Positions 6,896 to 9,210 of a stretch of DNA of 9,210 bases are shown piece after piece. The notes under the pieces are model-generated. The model did no database searches. It was not told the DNA's origin and saw nothing but the letters and a program-made list of their open reading frames with translations. Position 1 is the stretch's first letter, and each line of letters begins with the position of its first letter. This stretch comes from Elusimicrobiota bacterium. GTDB lineage: Bacteria; Elusimicrobiota; Elusimicrobia; F11. Position numbers and translations under genes: made by a program. The DNA lies in contig JAKLIS010000030.1 in the NCBI GenBank assembly GCA_022709485.1, positions 1-9,210 of the forward strand. The letters run 5' to 3'.

Positions 6896-7383
6896 CACGC
6901 CCCCTGTTTAGATCGTTTGAGCAGAGCCGATACTTTTTCCAACAAAATACCGGGGTCAAAAGGTTTGGTGACGTAATCATCGGCACCGGCTCTGTAGCCT
7001 TCCAAGTGATCCTCATGACTGATGTTGGCCGTCAAAATTATAAAGGGCATTTGATAACCCTCAGAACGTATTTGTTTGCACACATGCAAGCCATTCTTTT
7101 CATTCATGACGTAGTCACAAATCACAAAATCCGGGTTGCGCTGATGAATGGCGTCGATCCCATGCACCCCATTGGTGGCTGTTATGATCTCAAACCCATC
7201 GCTTTCAAAATATTTTGTCAGAATCCATAGCAATTTTTCATCGTCGTCGATAAGCAATCCCCGGATATTTTTACCTATGGCCCCAAACTCCCGGTTGGAA
7301 GAATCCACCACATTCAAGATGGCTTTCTTGATGTCGGCAATTTTTTCGTTTTTAGATGGAGAATTGGCGCAGTTTTCGCTCAT
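6895..7383 (-). CDS. Stand-alone response-regulator receiver protein
   Basis: A 162-residue protein with one REC domain and no output domain. The acidic pair is Asp46-Asp47 (LLIDDDE), the phosphoacceptor is Asp90 (VICDYVM), the switch Thr is Thr118 (IILTAN) and the conserved Lys is Lys140 in VTKPFDP. All key residues are intact, so it should be phosphorylatable. A roughly 40-residue N-terminal extension, partly helical-looking (DIKKAILNVVDSS), precedes the domain and is unusual; it may be a docking segment. The protein most likely signals by binding a partner, as CheY or DivK do, and the HEAT and glycosyltransferase proteins are the nearest candidates (inference). No histidine kinase gene is in the window. 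The ATG overlaps the previous stop as ATGA, and GAGAGGG (7398-7392) lies 8 nt upstream. Confidence 0.92.
   Translation of the reverse strand: MSENCANSPSKNEKIADIKKAILNVVDSSNREFGAIGKNIRGLLIDDDEKLLWILTKYFESDGFEIITATNGVHGIDAIHQRNPDFVICDYVMNEKNGLHVCKQIRSEGYQMPFIILTANISHEDHLEGYRAGADDYVTKPFDPGILLEKVSALLKRSKQGA
6900..6905 (-). promoter_or_regulatory. Ribosome binding site for the HEAT gene
   Basis: On the minus strand, AGGGGG (6905 down to 6900) lies within the last codons of the receiver gene. Its spacing favours the ATG at 6895 over the GTG at 6898. Confidence 0.5.
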
Positions 7384-9152
7384 AAATTAAACCCTCTCAA
7401 GATCACGACAAAGACACAAATAATTGTCCAACTAATAAAAAGCGAAGCGACACCCACCCCATACAGGAAATAAAGCCCTAAGGCCAAGGTCCCGATGCAT
7501 AACAAAAATATTGTCCTGGCCAGGGCGGTGGATATTTTCTTTTGATTTTCTAAATTCCAAACCCATCCGGAAAAGAGGATGATGAACAGAAGAAAGAAAG
7601 GGCTCCAAAGGATTGTTTCTTTGTAAGTCGGCCAACCCCATTTTCGCGTCTTGGCTTGACCAATTGGCTGACTCTCTTTCAAAGGTTGGGGAGTCTCAAC
7701 TTTTATTGTTTCCTGACGACTTTTTTCATTCAATTTAGCGAGTCCGGTCTCGAGGTCTTTTTTAAGAATTTCGAGCTTCGGGCCGTAAAAATACCAAGGC
7801 CCATCGGCATGAAGTCGGCGGAGGAGTTCCGGTTGTATCGTTGAAGCGGATTCCCAAATAAGCCCTGCTTCACGCAGGATTTCTTTATCCTTAATGGCTT
7901 GCGCATTATCAGACGGCCCCAAAAATAGGAATTTGTTGATGCCCTTGGGCGGAAAATAGCTCCCGAACTCATTACTTTTTGGCCTCGGTCCTATTGCGGC
8001 AACAGAAGCGATAGTTTTTATTGCGCCATTTTTAAGCGGAACAATAAATAATGAATCATCAAGAGCCGCCCGATTTAATTCATACGCCTTAATAAAACCC
8101 AAATCCCGAGGGGTCTTTGTCAAAAACGCGTGAACCAAAAGTGGTCGGGGCATTGTCTTGACGGTTTTGGCTGCCTCGAGTATTTTTTGCGGTTCATAAT
8201 TGAGGCCTGAGATCGGCAAATTGGTAAAGGGCATATTGGAAAATCGGAGAAGGGACCTTTCTTTTTCGAGTCGGATGTTATCCTCCGGATGATTTGGATC
8301 AAGAAGGCTGACCACGTGGTTGATTTTTCCATTTAAAATAAAACCCATAAATTCCTCATCAGTGGGGAAAGGTGTGAAATAAACTCCTTTCTCTAACTGA
8401 TATATTTTCCCCCGTTCAAAGGCAGAAAGATTGTCTAGAGAACGTCCTTCCAATTTTTGAATGGAGGTGGAGTTGGGAGTCAGTGTCTCAAGGAAACGTT
8501 TGACATATAAAACCCGGTCTTTTCCTAGGTAACAATGAAGATAATACCGTCCGTGATTATCTTGTGCCAACTGCCGCAGTATCTCCAATGATTTCTCATT
8601 TTCATTAACCCAAGGAAGCATAGGAATATTGATAAATTTGATCCCGACTTCATGTGCCCACCGTTTTTCATCATGGATCAGTTTGGGCTCAAAGGGCACC
8701 AAGGCAGGGTGTAACAGAGAAACGACGGCAGAATATCCCTCTTCCCTTAAGTTTTGGAGCTGCTCCTTATCAGGAAAAGGTCCGAAGGTGAATTGATGAT
8801 TGAAAATGGAGACATTGCCCTGATTTGTTTGGAGATGGCTGGGGTTTAATGTCAAATGGATAGAAAAGATGAAAAACAACGTGGTTCCAAAATAGATTAG
8901 AACTGGTTCAAACAATGACGACGACCGATTTAAAATGGAGCGGAGCCACCTCGAAACAACCGCCGTTCCCAAAAAAACCACCAGAATTATCAATGCCATG
9001 CAAAAGGATTCAAACCCTGGTCCCATATGGTGTTTTCTTAAAATTTCGATCAGCGCTCTAACCGGTCCGATAAATAAAGAGGTGGCGAACGTCGTTCCGA
9101 CGGCGAGGAAAATCCATAAAAACTGGATGATATTTTTCGGTGACATCTTCAT
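7380..9152 (-). CDS. Membrane protein with CX5R phosphatase domain and degenerate copy
   Basis: A 590-residue protein not matched to a named family. Three hydrophobic helices open it (about 9-30, 48-67, 83-102) and three close it (about 513-533, 547-564, 566-585). Between them lies a dual-specificity/PTP-like domain (about 119-222) beginning FGPFPDKEQ, followed by AVVSLLHP and the P-loop HCYLGKDR (Cys207 to Arg213), which matches CX5R and the HCxxGKDR form known from MptpB-type lipid/protein phosphatases. The usual general-acid Asp is not seen between 174 and 197. A second domain copy (about 256-360) begins YFTPFPTDEEF and HVVSLLDP, but its P-loop reads HAFLTKTPR: Cys is Ala342 and Arg is one residue too far, so it should be inactive. 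Basic residues at loops 67-76 and 535-546 and at the C-terminus put the phosphatase region in the periplasm. The start is at 9152 or at the ATG at 9146; neither has a good ribosome site, which suggests coupling to the upstream gene. Confidence 0.78.
   Translation of the reverse strand: MKMSPKNIIQFLWIFLAVGTTFATSLFIGPVRALIEILRKHHMGPGFESFCMALIILVVFLGTAVVSRWLRSILNRSSSLFEPVLIYFGTTLFFIFSIHLTLNPSHLQTNQGNVSIFNHQFTFGPFPDKEQLQNLREEGYSAVVSLLHPALVPFEPKLIHDEKRWAHEVGIKFINIPMLPWVNENEKSLEILRQLAQDNHGRYYLHCYLGKDRVLYVKRFLETLTPNSTSIQKLEGRSLDNLSAFERGKIYQLEKGVYFTPFPTDEEFMGFILNGKINHVVSLLDPNHPEDNIRLEKERSLLRFSNMPFTNLPISGLNYEPQKILEAAKTVKTMPRPLLVHAFLTKTPRDLGFIKAYELNRAALDDSLFIVPLKNGAIKTIASVAAIGPRPKSNEFGSYFPPKGINKFLFLGPSDNAQAIKDKEILREAGLIWESASTIQPELLRRLHADGPWYFYGPKLEILKKDLETGLAKLNEKSRQETIKVETPQPLKESQPIGQAKTRKWGWPTYKETILWSPFFLLFIILFSGWVWNLENQKKISTALARTIFLLCIGTLALGLYFLYGVGVASLFISWTIICVFVVILRGFNL
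7392..7398 (-). promoter_or_regulatory. Ribosome binding site for the receiver gene
   Basis: GAGAGGG on the minus strand is 8 nt before the ATG at 7383, inside the end of the phosphatase-like gene. It is the strongest ribosome site in this operon and suggests the receiver can be translated at a high level independently of coupling. Confidence 0.65.
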
Positions 9153-9157
9153 TGTGT

Positions 9158-9210
9158 TTAGAAAAGCCTTTTAACCCCCAATTCGAGAGACGTTTCCTTT
9201 CGGTAGCCGT
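9158..9210 (-). CDS. 3' end of a gene, probable outer-membrane beta-barrel protein
   Basis: The minus-strand frame open from the window edge ends at a TAA (9160-9158), 5 nt before the ATG of the phosphatase-like gene. The last 16 residues are GYRKETSLELGVKRLF. A terminal Phe with hydrophobic residues at every second position before it (Val -4, Leu -6, Leu -8) is the pattern of a final beta-barrel strand recognised by BAM; Arg at -2 is not the usual aromatic. The tight spacing indicates the same operon. With only 16 residues the family cannot be named. An alternative minus frame ending at the TAA inside 9172-9174 reads RLPKGNVSRIGG and has no comparable signature. Confidence 0.4.
   Translation of the reverse strand, partial: GYRKETSLELGVKRLF

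Noticed and set aside
6895..7383. DNA-binding response regulator
   Set aside because: The protein ends just after the last receiver helix, leaving no room for an output domain.

Overview
The window looks like a chromosomal segment of a diderm (Gram-negative-type) bacterium with roughly balanced base composition. Three things point to a second membrane: a secreted TPR protein with a LolA/LolB-like C-terminal domain, the non-mevalonate isoprenoid gene ispE, and, at the right edge, the last 16 codons of a gene whose product ends like an outer-membrane beta-barrel. I cannot name the phylum. Nothing suggests phage, plasmid or transposon DNA, and codon use and base composition show no abrupt break.

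Left half, + strand (1-4247): a compact housekeeping operon. tsaB (5' end cut by the window) and rimI overlap at a stop/start junction. They are followed by a secreted TPR protein with a lipoprotein-sorting-like C-terminal domain, then ispE overlapping it by 14 nt, then tRNA-Gln(UUG) 21 nt after ispE. TsaB works in tRNA t6A synthesis, RimI acetylates protein N-termini, IspE makes an isoprenoid precursor, and the TPR protein probably acts in the envelope. ispE also carries two G-quadruplex-type G-run clusters on its coding strand.

Middle (4248-4388): a 141-nt convergent gap with only a short A/T-rich inverted repeat and no convincing terminator.

Right half, - strand (read from 9210 down to 4389): a second compact operon with very tight junctions. 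In order of transcription it encodes the end of a probable outer-membrane beta-barrel protein; a six-helix membrane protein carrying a CX5R phosphatase domain plus a degenerate second copy; a stand-alone response-regulator receiver domain; a membrane-anchored HEAT-repeat protein; and a membrane processive-type family 2 glycosyltransferase. Each complete gene starts within 5 nt of the previous gene's end or overlaps it, so the five genes are probably co-transcribed and translationally coupled. My reading, which is inference, is an exopolysaccharide synthesis or export unit: the glycosyltransferase makes the polymer, the HEAT protein scaffolds it, the receiver domain signals to it, the phosphatase-like protein senses or processes something at the envelope, and the beta-barrel may serve export. 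This module is the part of the window most likely to be undescribed.
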